64,000 nt of DNA. Source: an uncultured Marinoscillum sp. Its GTDB lineage: Bacteria > Bacteroidota > Bacteroidia > Cytophagales > MED-G16. The notes below the pieces were generated by a model. It was not told where the DNA came from. It searched no databases and saw nothing but the letters and a program-made list of their open reading frames with translations. Position numbers and translations under genes: made by a program. This document shows, piece after piece, positions 43,157-52,092 of this stretch. The stretch's first letter is position 1. Each line of letters begins with the position of its first letter. The DNA is taken from positions 100,432 through 164,431 of the forward strand of contig CABYXZ010000004.1 in NCBI GenBank assembly GCA_902523065.1. Direction: 5' to 3'.

Positions 43157-44323
43157 ATGAGAGCTTTTTATTTTTTATTTGCATTAATAATAACATCCTG
43201 TAACTCATCGAAGTACCTAGTTTCTAACACTGGTTTTCCAAAAGCCCCAGATTACAACTATATGAAAAATTGGATTGCCTCACCTAAGGAGGAAATACCT
43301 TTGCCAGTAAATTATTATGACACTTTAAAAGATTTTAAAGCTAATGTTGATGTTTTTTATTTATATCCAACAGTTTACAATTCTGGATATAACGGTAATT
43401 TTTGGAATGCAAACCCAGAGGATCCTGAGCATATAAGAAGTGTAAGAGACTTAGCATTGGGGAACCAAGCCAGTATTTTTTCTGGTATTACTAATATTTA
43501 TTCTCCTTTGTACAGACAAATTTTTTATGATGGCCTCGTGTACCATAACTCAAGTAATATTTTAACGGAAATAGCACTTGACCCAATTCTTAAAAAAGAC
43601 TTTAAGAAGTACCAGGATGATATCTTTTCAAATAAGTCCTTGCAATATTTTACTTATGAAAATAACAAGCTTAGGTCATACTCAAAAGAGTCTTATGATG
43701 TAGCCTACTCTGATATAAAACGTGCATTCTTAAAGTACCTTGAACTTGAAAATAATGGAAAGCACTTTATAATAGCTGCTCATAGTCAAGGGAGTATGCA
43801 CGCGTCTAGATTAATTAACGATATTATTATGCCAAATAAGGAAATAAAAGATAAACTTCTACTAGCATACCTAGTTGGTGTTCCTATAGCTGATAATTTT
43901 TCTGATTTACCCCCTTGTTCATCTCCTGACCAGATGAAATGTTTTCTTTCATGGAATACTTTTGGAGACAATATAAACCCTTATAATAATGAATATTACA
44001 AAGATATAGTTGCATCGAATCCTATCTCCTTCGATGAAAATGATGTTAGCACAGATATCTATAATCATAAAGGCATTTTAATGCCAAATATTGTTCAAAT
44101 GTTTAAGTACCAAGTGTTAAAGCTACCAGTGAAAAACTTTAAGCTAAAAAAACCTAATAAAATATCAGTCAAATCTCAAAGTGGATCACTTCAGATTAAA
44201 GAGATCAACATACCGTGGATAAAACTATTTAATATGGAAAGCTATCATTCAGGGGACTACAATTTATTCTGGCTTAATATACGAGAAAACCTGCATTATA
44301 GATTATCTAATTATTTTAAATAG
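43157..44323 (+). CDS. DUF3089 alpha/beta-hydrolase-like lipoprotein
   Basis: A 388-residue lipoprotein (signal LIITSC, Cys15) of the DUF3089 family, alpha/beta-hydrolase fold. The nucleophile elbow is HSQGS (IIAAHSQGSMHASRL, Ser about 211) with an upstream DVFYLYPTVYNSGYNG segment and a conserved HKGILMPN and YHSGDYNLFW towards the end that may supply the catalytic His. Family function is uncertain; an esterase or lipase in the periplasm is the simplest view. It converges on the amine oxidase gene after a 45-base gap containing T-rich direct repeats. Confidence 0.78.
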   Translation: MRAFYFLFALIITSCNSSKYLVSNTGFPKAPDYNYMKNWIASPKEEIPLPVNYYDTLKDFKANVDVFYLYPTVYNSGYNGNFWNANPEDPEHIRSVRDLALGNQASIFSGITNIYSPLYRQIFYDGLVYHNSSNILTEIALDPILKKDFKKYQDDIFSNKSLQYFTYENNKLRSYSKESYDVAYSDIKRAFLKYLELENNGKHFIIAAHSQGSMHASRLINDIIMPNKEIKDKLLLAYLVGVPIADNFSDLPPCSSPDQMKCFLSWNTFGDNINPYNNEYYKDIVASNPISFDENDVSTDIYNHKGILMPNIVQMFKYQVLKLPVKNFKLKKPNKISVKSQSGSLQIKEINIPWIKLFNMESYHSGDYNLFWLNIRENLHYRLSNYFK

Positions 44324-44368
44324 ATAATATTCTTTTTTTAGTTAAGTAGTCCAAGTTTATTCACCTAT

Positions 44369-45565
44369 TCAGTTAAATAGTCTTTTTTTCTCTTGGTATT
44401 TGATTTGAGCATTATAATATTGAGATGTTGTCCTATCAGTATTCAGTCTTTTCAAATCAAATTCTTTGGGTATTTCATTATCGTAAACTAAAATATTTCT
44501 AACCATTTCTCCCAGACCTGGACCCAGCTTAAATCCGTGACCTGAGCTGCCAGATAAGACAAGAACATTTTCATTTTTTTTATGAAAGTTCATTATGAAA
44601 TTTCCATCTAAACTGTTTTCGTATTGACAGACACGTGTTTCAGCAATGGGTAAATTTTTGAGATTTGGAAATCTGTGATAAAGATATGATTTTGTTCTTT
44701 CCACTAACTCTGGGAATGGTATTCTTTCAGACGTATCAGGATCAAATGTCGTTGACCTCTCGTCATACGCTATTTTAAAACCCTTATTTAAGTGAAAAGG
44801 TATCCCATAATATGATGGATTATCTGCATTTAAATCTAGCCAACAAGGAATTTTATTTAGATTAAATTCAGAAGCTTTACTATTTGGTACTCCAAAATAA
44901 TATACCTCCTGCCTTGAAATATAAGTTGTGGTCTCTAACATTTCTGGAAATAATTTTCTATTCCATGGACCACAGGCAATTATAAATTTGTCAGCATCTA
45001 TTTTTTTACCATTAAAACGTATTGAATTTTCTTTATCTAAATTTTTTTCATCAATTTCTACTTCACCTAAAAAAACTTTACCACCATTCTTTTTAAAATT
45101 TCTGACAACATTTTTACAACATCTACTCGCCATTAAAGCACCAGCTTTTTTCTCATAATAAACTTTGTTGATATCATCGTAATTAATAAGAGGATACCTC
45201 TCTTTTGCATCTTTTATTGAAATTTCTTCAATATTATGTCCTACACTTTCGATATGTTTTTTTGATTTGGTTATGTAGCTATTGTCCTCTTGACTTATCA
45301 GCCACAACATACCACACTCATCGTAGAGTTTTCTTTCACTATTATTTGAAAGTTCCTCCCAAAAATTAAACGACTTATTTGTTAACTCTGTGTAGATTTT
45401 ATCATCACCATATGCTAGCCTTATTATTCTTGACGCACCCCCTGAACCAGAACGTGAGTTACCAGCACCCCACATATCGTAAAGTTCAACATCAACTCCT
45501 GCTTTGTTAAGCTGAAAGGCTGAACATGCACCCCAAATACCAGATCCAACAACCGCTACTTTCAT
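44369..45565 (-). CDS. Sarcosine / N-methyltryptophan oxidase-like flavoprotein
   Basis: A 398-residue FAD-dependent oxidase of the DAO family, SolA/MSOX type, which oxidises N-methyl amino acids to aldehyde, amine and H2O2. I start at ATG 45565 (MKVAVVGSGIWGACSA, the FAD dinucleotide fold); the longer frame adds an unlikely 18-residue tail. The SGSGGASRIIRLAYGDD segment matches the loop around the covalent flavin site in MSOX. The end has SSGHGFKLGPGLGEMV. Conserved His in GHGFK fits. Substrate unknown; glycine betaine or sarcosine breakdown is plausible in a marine cell. Confidence 0.82.
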   Translation of the reverse strand: MKVAVVGSGIWGACSAFQLNKAGVDVELYDMWGAGNSRSGSGGASRIIRLAYGDDKIYTELTNKSFNFWEELSNNSERKLYDECGMLWLISQEDNSYITKSKKHIESVGHNIEEISIKDAKERYPLINYDDINKVYYEKKAGALMASRCCKNVVRNFKKNGGKVFLGEVEIDEKNLDKENSIRFNGKKIDADKFIIACGPWNRKLFPEMLETTTYISRQEVYYFGVPNSKASEFNLNKIPCWLDLNADNPSYYGIPFHLNKGFKIAYDERSTTFDPDTSERIPFPELVERTKSYLYHRFPNLKNLPIAETRVCQYENSLDGNFIMNFHKKNENVLVLSGSSGHGFKLGPGLGEMVRNILVYDNEIPKEFDLKRLNTDRTTSQYYNAQIKYQEKKRLFN

Positions 45566-45618
45566 TTTACGTTTATTATTTAATAGATTATATAAATATA
45601 AATTTATTATTTCTATCA

Positions 45619-46293
45619 ATGGAGAAAATATTTATAAAACAGGGGTATTTAGGTATATTTCTTTTTGTATCATTTAATTTATTAGCATTTTATTTTTATC
45701 CCGGTGGCACCATAATTGATCCCTCAACAGAAGGTTATCTTTTTTTCTACAACTTTTTGAGTAATCTTGGTGAATGGGTCGCTAAAAATGGTGAGGATAA
45801 TATTATTTCTGCTTATTTATTTAATTCATCAATGCTTATACTAGCCATTTCATATGGTCTTTTTTATTTTATGTTTTTAAAAATACAGTTTAGATTATCA
45901 GATAATAATATTATTAAAACTCTGTTAATGATTACGATATTATTATCACTAATTTCCTTTGTTTTAGTTGCTGTGTTTCCTTCTGAGAGCCCCACTTTTA
46001 ATCTCCATATATTCTTTGTTAAAGCTGCATTTAGATTACTTTTTGTACATTGTTTGATTCAGGTCTACAACTTATTTGATAGCCAAGTGTTTGGAGACAA
46101 GATTAGAACTGTTTCGGCGATTTTTTCTTTTGTTCTCTTCCTCTTCATACTTGTCATGGAATTCGGACCTAGTCCTTTTGAAAACAATAGATCTTTATTT
46201 ATACAGGTGACTTCTCAAAAGTTGATTGTATTTTCAATTATTGTTTATTTTTATTTTCAAGTTAATGAAGCCTTGAAAGTCAGAAGTTCTTAA
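45619..46293 (+). CDS. DUF998-like polytopic membrane protein
   Basis: A 224-residue membrane protein with about six hydrophobic segments. I use ATG 45619 since the longer frame starts inside the oxidase gene on the other strand. The N-terminal GTIIDPSTEGYLFFYNFLSNLGEW and later VAVFPSESPTFNLHIFFVKAAFR recall DUF998 proteins (frp/hypothetical membrane families), in which a short conserved loop follows the first segment. No function is known. It is divergent from the oxidase and overlaps cutC convergently by 14 bases. Confidence 0.6.
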   Translation: MEKIFIKQGYLGIFLFVSFNLLAFYFYPGGTIIDPSTEGYLFFYNFLSNLGEWVAKNGEDNIISAYLFNSSMLILAISYGLFYFMFLKIQFRLSDNNIIKTLLMITILLSLISFVLVAVFPSESPTFNLHIFFVKAAFRLLFVHCLIQVYNLFDSQVFGDKIRTVSAIFSFVLFLFILVMEFGPSPFENNRSLFIQVTSQKLIVFSIIVYFYFQVNEALKVRSS

Positions 46294-46948
46294 TTTTCGT
46301 ATTAATTAGTCTTGCTTCCTCGAGTGAAAATTTTCCATTAATGTAACATGATGAATGAAAATCCCTTATTCTGTTATTTTTAAGAAATAGATCAATGTTG
46401 GATGATCTGAGATTGGATCCTGGCATAATCGATATCATTTCATCACTTTTATCTACTAATTTTTCAATAAATTCTAATCCGTCAATAACATTATTCTTTC
46501 CACCACTTGTTAAGATTCTATCAAAACCCAGGTCAATAATTTTTCTCATAGATTCAATTGGATTTTTACATTTATCGAATGCCATATGAAAAGTTGTTGA
46601 TAACCCATCACACAGCGACATAAGCTTTTTACATTTTTTAATATCAACTGAGAATGAATGATTTAATATTCCAAAAACTACACCTCTGCAATTTTTTTCT
46701 TTACAGATCTCGATGTCCTCAATCATTTTATCTATTTCTTTTTTACTGTATATGAAATTTCCTTCTCGAGGCCTTATAATTGGATGAATTGGAATTCCTG
46801 TTGATACGGCATAATCTAAATCATTAAGATTTGGTGTAAGTCCACCAACATTTTTATTTTTACAAAATTCTATTCTTGCCGGTTGAAGGGACGCAACTTT
46901 AACTATATCATTAATATTAAAAGTACAGACCTCAAAATTTCGAGACAA
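46280..46948 (-). CDS. cutC: CutC-family copper homeostasis protein
   Basis: A 222-residue TIM-barrel protein of the CutC family, historically linked with copper tolerance, though the biochemical role is unclear. Family motifs: FEVCTFNIND, ARIEFCKNKNVGGLTPN, HPIIRPREGNFIY, CRGVVFGILN, TFHMAFDKC and RILTSGGKNN. The start is TTG: the frame opens at a stop just upstream, there is no in-frame ATG near, and TTG 46948 begins 1 base after the stop of the DUF4270 gene. It is slightly shorter than the 240-250 of E. coli CutC. Confidence 0.88.
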   Translation of the reverse strand: MSRNFEVCTFNINDIVKVASLQPARIEFCKNKNVGGLTPNLNDLDYAVSTGIPIHPIIRPREGNFIYSKKEIDKMIEDIEICKEKNCRGVVFGILNHSFSVDIKKCKKLMSLCDGLSTTFHMAFDKCKNPIESMRKIIDLGFDRILTSGGKNNVIDGLEFIEKLVDKSDEMISIMPGSNLRSSNIDLFLKNNRIRDFHSSCYINGKFSLEEARLINTKIKNF

Positions 46949-46949
46949 T

Positions 46950-48320
46950 TTAATCTTGATTGAATTTTGTGTAGAAGACTTTTAGATAAAATTTATTTTT
47001 ATCTATTATTAATTTCTCGAATGAATTGGAATTCTCTGGGTACACAACTAGTTTTTTAGCGTCAAGATTTTTAGATGCAAGTTCTTGAAAAAAGACGGTT
47101 GATTCCCCCTTGTAAGTAAAAGTAATATTGTTATCAAAGACATATTCTCCGGGGTCATTATCATCTGTAAAATATGAATTGTCTTTCATTACAATATTTT
47201 CGTTAGGGTTTGATATAATTCCAATTGGGTTGATGTTATTGTCTTCGTTTGCAATGTAATAATATGATTTGCTTGGAGTCACATCCTTATATAATGGATC
47301 AATTGGGCCAATAATAATCTGTGCTTTGTTAAGAATAATATTTTCAGCTGTATCAACGAAATTTTTGAAGTTTTCAAGATCAATTATTGGGTATATTCCA
47401 CTTGCAGACTGCCAATAAATTTTGTCATTAATTGAAAATTCTTCATTTTTTTTAAGGCTCTCCACTAAAGACAATTCACTAGATGACCTATCAATATTGT
47501 AATAACTATAATTTTTAGTTAGTGGAGAATTAAATCGAAAAACGTATTGAAGTGAGTCCATCATTGGGCTATTAACTTCTGGAAATTCAAATGGATTATT
47601 AAAATACATAACCAGCTTAGATTCAGGGTGATCCAGATCAAATGAAATCAATTGATTATTCAAATCTCCAGGAACTAAAGCTAACCCCCTCATCTTATCT
47701 AGCAGTATAAAGTTTTTAGTTTTATTTTGAATTTCACGCAAAATAAATTTACCGTAGTTATCTCTTAGTGGAATAGACAATATATTATTTTTTATATTAA
47801 TTGTTTTAAATCTTGTAAATCCAATTATACCCCTTTCGTCAGATACTGGAGTGGTATATTTGTTAGATGTATAAAGTGCAGATGAAAAAAGAGTATCAGT
47901 AATTTGAGTTATTGATAATTCTTGTTCATCATTGATATTATCACCAAATACCTTAGATATGTGAAGATAAAGTACAGCAGAATCTAACTTTGATGAATCA
48001 TTAGGAATGTAATAATTTTCTGAATATTCTCCAGGAATAGGTGGTATATCAGACCCCTCCTCGTAAATAGTTTGCCCGAATCCAATAGAAGTTTTTTTTC
48101 CAAAAACTGGGTCATCAATCTTTCCAAAATACACATCTCCATCATCTGTTCTTACACTATCGTAATAGATGTTTTTAACTTCAAGAGGTATCTCTACGTA
48201 ATGAACTTTTACCTTTTCTTTTTGTTCATTCAAGAGCTCATCAATACCAATTTCACTTGATTCGTCGCATGAGTATAGAAAAAAAGTGAATATAAATGAT
48301 AATCTAGTTAAGAATTTCAT
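46950..48320 (-). CDS. DUF4270 lipoprotein
   Basis: A 456-residue surface lipoprotein (signal IFTFFLYSC, Cys about 18) of DUF4270. I start at ATG 48320, which gives a proper signal peptide and a 17-base overlap with the glycogen-synthase-like gene; the long frame upstream adds 50 residues without signal. Typical family features: a start SSEIGIDELLNEQ, VEIPLEVKNIYYDSVRTDDGDVYFGKIDDPVFG, and many short beta strands. Function unknown. The GT5-DUF4270 pair recurs across Bacteroidota. Confidence 0.82.
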   Translation of the reverse strand: MKFLTRLSFIFTFFLYSCDESSEIGIDELLNEQKEKVKVHYVEIPLEVKNIYYDSVRTDDGDVYFGKIDDPVFGKKTSIGFGQTIYEEGSDIPPIPGEYSENYYIPNDSSKLDSAVLYLHISKVFGDNINDEQELSITQITDTLFSSALYTSNKYTTPVSDERGIIGFTRFKTINIKNNILSIPLRDNYGKFILREIQNKTKNFILLDKMRGLALVPGDLNNQLISFDLDHPESKLVMYFNNPFEFPEVNSPMMDSLQYVFRFNSPLTKNYSYYNIDRSSSELSLVESLKKNEEFSINDKIYWQSASGIYPIIDLENFKNFVDTAENIILNKAQIIIGPIDPLYKDVTPSKSYYYIANEDNNINPIGIISNPNENIVMKDNSYFTDDNDPGEYVFDNNITFTYKGESTVFFQELASKNLDAKKLVVYPENSNSFEKLIIDKNKFYLKVFYTKFNQD

Positions 48321-49119
48321 TATATAATTTATAATGGGATTCAACCGACTTTTCATTCTCAGGAATTTTATGAACTTTATTCTTTGGAGATATACTTGAT
48401 ATTGATTCCTCAAGTGATTTATTAAGATCTTTATCAGGTCTAATGATAGCATCTGAATACTCAGAAGCAATTTTTATCAATCCACTATAATCGTTTGATT
48501 TAAGAGATGAAAGCATTTCTTTGTCTATATCTTCGTCAATAATCTTATCAATCATTTTTTTGTCGAGTTTTTCTTTAAAACTATTTTCGTAGATAGAGAA
48601 AATACACTTTGTGTTTTCAAATATATGTCTGTCACTGTATGAAGTTTTAATAAGTAATGGTATAAGTGAACTCATCCAATCATTGCAATGAATTATATCG
48701 GGTGACCATCCCAATTTTATAACAGTTTCTAAAACTCCCTTACAGAAAAACAAACACCTTTCGTCATTGTCTTTATGAAACTTTCCAGCTTTATTATTGA
48801 AAACAGTTTTTCTTTTGAAATAATCTTCATTATCAATGAAATACACTTGAAGCTTAGCAGTTGGGATTGATGCTACTTTAATTATTAAAGGTTTGTCATC
48901 GTCTCCAATTGGTATATTCATTCCAGATAGTCTTACAACTTCGTGTAGTCTATTTTTTCTCTCATTAATCAATCCAAATTTTGGAACTAAAATCCTAATT
49001 TCAACTCCTTTTTCCTGCATCCCCTGAGGTAATTTTCTTACAATATCTGCAACATAGGTGTCATTGAGAAATGGTTTAATTTCAGTAGCTACATAAAGGA
49101 CTTTAAAGCTTTTTGCCAT
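48304..49119 (-). CDS. Short glycogen-synthase-like protein (GT5 N-terminal domain only)
   Basis: A 271-residue protein with only the N-terminal half of the glycogen/starch synthase fold (GT5): VLYVATEIKPFLNDTYVADIVRKLPQGM (replacing the usual AEVxPFxKxGGLxDVxxALP), ILVPKFGLIN, VYFIDNEDYF, ERCLFFCKGVLETVIKLGWSPDIIHCNDWMSSLIP. The ADP-glucose-binding KxGGL is missing (here LNDTYVAD), and the C-terminal GT1 half is absent, so catalysis is unlikely. This short form is common in Bacteroidota ahead of DUF4270 genes. Role unknown, maybe structural or regulatory. Confidence 0.8.
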   Translation of the reverse strand: MAKSFKVLYVATEIKPFLNDTYVADIVRKLPQGMQEKGVEIRILVPKFGLINERKNRLHEVVRLSGMNIPIGDDDKPLIIKVASIPTAKLQVYFIDNEDYFKRKTVFNNKAGKFHKDNDERCLFFCKGVLETVIKLGWSPDIIHCNDWMSSLIPLLIKTSYSDRHIFENTKCIFSIYENSFKEKLDKKMIDKIIDEDIDKEMLSSLKSNDYSGLIKIASEYSDAIIRPDKDLNKSLEESISSISPKNKVHKIPENEKSVESHYKLYNEILN

Positions 49120-49152
49120 CTTGGATTATGATATTTTTATAAGATTTAACAA

Positions 49153-49160
49153 CAAATTTA
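49153..49160 (-). promoter_or_regulatory. Putative -7 box of the glycogen-synthase-like gene
   Basis: On the reverse strand TAAATTTG, a perfect TAnnTTTG, 33 bases before the ATG at 49119. Confidence 0.4.
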
Positions 49161-49231
49161 CACAAAATAAGTCAACTTTTTACCCTAAAATATATTCAAT
49201 GTCAATGTAGAGATCAGTATAATTTTCGCAT

Positions 49232-49239
49232 TAGATTTG
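49232..49239 (+). promoter_or_regulatory. Putative -7 box of the flippase-like gene
   Basis: TAGATTTG, a perfect TAnnTTTG, ending 12 bases before the TTG start at 49252. It supports that unusual start, since no ATG follows in a suitable place. Confidence 0.4.
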
Positions 49240-49251
49240 TAAAAAATAAAA

Positions 49252-50214
49252 TTGAATAAAAAATCTGTTATAATAAACTCTTTATTATCACTCACTTTTG
49301 GTGGAGTGTTATTTTATCTTGTTTTCAAGTCGATAGATTTTTCTGATTTCTATAATAGGTTAACTGAATTAGATTTTTTTTGGATATATCTCTCAATGTT
49401 TATTTCAATTTTTGAACATGTGATTAGAGGATACAGGTGGAATCTTATGATGGAAGTTGGTCAAAGTAAAAAGTTCTCAACATTTGTTACAACTAACGTA
49501 ATCATAATATCCTATTTTTTCGCATTGATTATTCCTAGATTTAATGATGTGGTAAGGTGTTATTTGATATCCAAGACTGATGAAATCAATTTTTCTAAAT
49601 CACTAGGCTCTGTAGTATCTGAGAGGTTTGTTGACATCATATCATTATTAATACTAATAATCTTTTTTTTGGTATTGGAGTTTCAAACTTTCATTTTATT
49701 TATCAAATCTTATATAATTGACTACACCACTCTAGATAATAAATCAATAATAATATTTATTTTATTTTTAATTTTATCTATAATTATTTCAAGATTAATT
49801 ATAAAGAAATCAAAGTATTTAGAAAATAAGTTTAATGAATTTAAGGATGGACTAGTTTCCGTCAAGTTCATTTATAACGATAAAAGATTCTTAATATCAA
49901 CCCTATTTCTGTGGGTTACTTACTTTCTTATGGGATACTTGATATTTTTCTCTTTTTCTCAAACAACAGATCTAGGTATTAATGCTGGAATTGCTGTTTT
50001 GGTTGCAGGATCTATAGGTATGGTAGTCCCTGTAAATGCTGGAATAGGGGCCTACCATTTTCTTGTTGCTAGTATATTATTAGGCTACAATTTAGATTAT
50101 GAAAGTGGTTTGTTCTTTGCGACTGTGTTACATACATCACAGATAGTGTGTCTACTTGTTGTGGGAACAATGAGTTCCATTTATATTTTTTTTAAGATAC
50201 GTTCAAAATCATGA
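49252..50214 (+). CDS. Lysylphosphatidylglycerol synthase-like (AglD) membrane protein
   Basis: A 320-residue polytopic membrane protein of the LPG-synthase transmembrane/AglD (flippase-like) family, with 7-8 hydrophobic segments. Family marks are IFEHVIRGYRWNLMM, SYFFALIIPRFNDVVRCYLI, SVVSERFVDIISLL and GMVVPVNAGIGAYHFLVASIL. Start is TTG at 49252: an in-frame stop lies four codons upstream and the next residues NKKSVIINSLL form a normal N-terminus. It overlaps the adenylyltransferase gene by four bases (ATGA), hinting at a shared cell-surface role. Confidence 0.82.
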   Translation: MNKKSVIINSLLSLTFGGVLFYLVFKSIDFSDFYNRLTELDFFWIYLSMFISIFEHVIRGYRWNLMMEVGQSKKFSTFVTTNVIIISYFFALIIPRFNDVVRCYLISKTDEINFSKSLGSVVSERFVDIISLLILIIFFLVLEFQTFILFIKSYIIDYTTLDNKSIIIFILFLILSIIISRLIIKKSKYLENKFNEFKDGLVSVKFIYNDKRFLISTLFLWVTYFLMGYLIFFSFSQTTDLGINAGIAVLVAGSIGMVVPVNAGIGAYHFLVASILLGYNLDYESGLFFATVLHTSQIVCLLVVGTMSSIYIFFKIRSKS

Positions 50215-50675
50215 ATAATGTTTTAAGAAACAGTTCTTTAGATATTTTTTTTAGTAAAATTAGATCTGAAAATAAAAAAATAGTATTTACCAATGGATGC
50301 TTTGATATTATCCACCCTGGCCATATTCATGTTCTATCTCAGGCAAAGTTATTAGGTGATATATTGGTTGTAGGTTTAAATTCTGATAAATCAGTAAAAA
50401 ATTTAAAAGGGAAAGAAAGGCCTCTTGTTAATGAATCCGATAGAGCAGAAATTCTATTATCGATTAAGTATGTTGATTATGTAACAATATTTGACGAATC
50501 AACACCTAAAGATATTATTAAAAAAATCAAGCCTGATACACTTGTAAAGGGAGGTGATTATATTGTTGATGATATTGTTGGATCTAAATTTGTTATTGAT
50601 TCAGGAGGAACAGTTGAAATAGTAAAATTTTTAGATGGATATTCTTCCTCAAATTACATAGATAATTTAAATTAG
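50211..50675 (+). CDS. Heptose 1-phosphate adenylyltransferase-like (RfaE2/HldE C-domain type)
   Basis: A 154-residue cytidylyltransferase-like enzyme. It has FTNGCFDIIHPGHIHVL (HxGH nucleotide-binding motif), GLNSDKSVKNLKG, ERPLVNESDRAEIL, and VKGGDYIVDDIVG, matching the nucleotidyltransferase domain RfaE2/HldE that activates ADP-heptose for LPS. In Bacteroidota this stand-alone form often follows the flippase-like gene. Another nucleotide-sugar substrate is possible. Confidence 0.85.
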   Translation: MNNVLRNSSLDIFFSKIRSENKKIVFTNGCFDIIHPGHIHVLSQAKLLGDILVVGLNSDKSVKNLKGKERPLVNESDRAEILLSIKYVDYVTIFDESTPKDIIKKIKPDTLVKGGDYIVDDIVGSKFVIDSGGTVEIVKFLDGYSSSNYIDNLN

Positions 50676-50683
50676 TCCTTTAA

Positions 50684-50700
50684 TATCAGTTTATCTGATA
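50684..50700. promoter_or_regulatory. Inverted repeat upstream of the AraC-type regulator
   Basis: TATCAG-N5-CTGATA, a 6-bp perfect dyad, 37 bases before the AraC-family start and just after the adenylyltransferase stop. No T-run follows, so an operator is more likely than a terminator. Confidence 0.3.
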
Positions 50701-50736
50701 ATTCATAATTAACAATTCTAATTAAAATTTTTTTTA

Positions 50737-51654
50737 ATGAGCAAAATTTTACATGATGTCATTTCAGAGAATCTATCTATATCTGTAAAAAGATGTAATA
50801 TAATTAGTCTTAAAAAATCTTTCACAATAGCAAATTTTTATGATATTGAGAACACAATTATTTTTCCCTTAAACGGTAAGCTCAGATATGGAAAAAACAA
50901 AAGAAAATTAGAAAAAAATTCAGCTTTGTTTATATCCTCTCACAGTATACAGTCACTTTCTTTCGGTTCCTCAAGAGCCAAAACTCTAGCGTACGAAGAT
51001 TTTATTGATAAAAAATCAAAATATATTTTTGATGATTCTGATTCAAATTCAAACTCAACATATGAAAGCTTTTTAATTATCAGTGTGGATGTGAGGGCAT
51101 TTGATTTAATAAACATATTTCACAGTAAGTATGTTGATGTAAGTGAATTTTGTGATAGTTCAATTTTATCAGTTCTTAAGCTGATTGAGAATGAATTAAG
51201 AAATAAACCCATAGGATATAAGAAAGTAATTAGCCTTATGTCAGACAGATTAATTTATGAAATTATGAGATCTTTAATTGCTATTCAACCATTATTCTCA
51301 GGAGTTGAAGAAAACTATAAATTTTTTAGTGATCAAAAAATACTTGGTTTACTTTCTTTTCTTCAGGAAAACTTAGATAAAGAATTGTCAAATAAGGTTA
51401 TATCAAATCATCTTAATATTTCTGAGGATTACGTCGGACAATTTTTCAAAAATAGCATTGGATTCTCTCCACAAGATTATATTGAACATAAAAGGATGGA
51501 GAGAGCAATTGAATTGCTGAGGGAGGATGAAAATGCAGTTAAGGTTATAAGTAATGAGGTTGGTTACAAAGACACTGCCTATTTCTGTAGAAGGTTCAAA
51601 CTAATGTTCGGCGTCCAAGCTGGGAAGATGAGAAAAAGGCTAGGTGAAATTTGA
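50737..51654 (+). CDS. AraC-family transcriptional regulator
   Basis: A 305-residue regulator with a C-terminal AraC DNA-binding domain (about 205-300): LLSFLQENLDKELSNKVISNHLNISEDYVGQFFKNSIGFSP with the first helix-turn-helix, then MERAIELLREDENAVKVISNEVGYKDTAYFCRRFKLMFG containing the second and the family signature. The N-terminal domain (cupin-like region about 25-110; ENTIIFPLNGKLRYG) may bind a ligand. Target genes unknown. It is followed directly by a convergent gene, stop to stop with no gap. Confidence 0.88.
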   Translation: MSKILHDVISENLSISVKRCNIISLKKSFTIANFYDIENTIIFPLNGKLRYGKNKRKLEKNSALFISSHSIQSLSFGSSRAKTLAYEDFIDKKSKYIFDDSDSNSNSTYESFLIISVDVRAFDLINIFHSKYVDVSEFCDSSILSVLKLIENELRNKPIGYKKVISLMSDRLIYEIMRSLIAIQPLFSGVEENYKFFSDQKILGLLSFLQENLDKELSNKVISNHLNISEDYVGQFFKNSIGFSPQDYIEHKRMERAIELLREDENAVKVISNEVGYKDTAYFCRRFKLMFGVQAGKMRKRLGEI

Positions 51655-51984
51655 CTATTTCAAGCCTTTTAAAAACTCTGACTCTATTCTTTCTTTTAAT
51701 TTGCCTGTTTTAGAGTATCTATATAATCCCACAAAAATTAATAGGTAGAAACCGCCAACAGCTAAATATCCAATATAGCTAATTTGAGCAAAATCATTTA
51801 TCAAGTTAGCAGCAGCAATACTTAAAAACCCAATTAAAAACATCAGGATAAGAAATAGAATAAAAAATGTTATGAGCCTTGAAATGATTGATGATATTCT
51901 CTCAATAATATCTCCTTTCATCACATCAAATTTCTCTTTAAGAAATTTAGAAATTGATTCTATTAATTTATCCATCTTTATCAT
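51655..51984 (-). CDS. Holin-like (DUF1469/phage_holin_3_6) membrane protein
   Basis: A 109-residue protein with an amphipathic N-terminus (IESISKFLKEKFDVMKGDIIERIS), two hydrophobic segments (about 37-60 and 72-92) and a charged tail, as in the DUF1469 / phage_holin_3_6 family. These are chromosomal membrane proteins, not phage holins, of unknown role. ATG 51984 or 51975 may start it. It is convergent with the AraC gene. Confidence 0.7.
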   Translation of the reverse strand: MIKMDKLIESISKFLKEKFDVMKGDIIERISSIISRLITFFILFLILMFLIGFLSIAAANLINDFAQISYIGYLAVGGFYLLIFVGLYRYSKTGKLKERIESEFLKGLK

Positions 51985-52092
51985 AATTCATACAAAGTTA
52001 AATTGTTTTTTTTATTATAATCTTTTAAAGAATTAACATTTATTTAATTTAAATTGATTTAATAATTTACTGATAAACATTATAATCTAAAA

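Noticed and set aside
48321..48470. N-terminal extension of the DUF4270 gene
   Set aside because: It runs through the 3' part of the glycogen-synthase-like gene and would bury the lipoprotein signal.
51655..51984. Phage remnant suggested by a holin-like gene
   Set aside because: DUF1469 proteins are ordinary chromosomal genes and no phage genes are adjacent.
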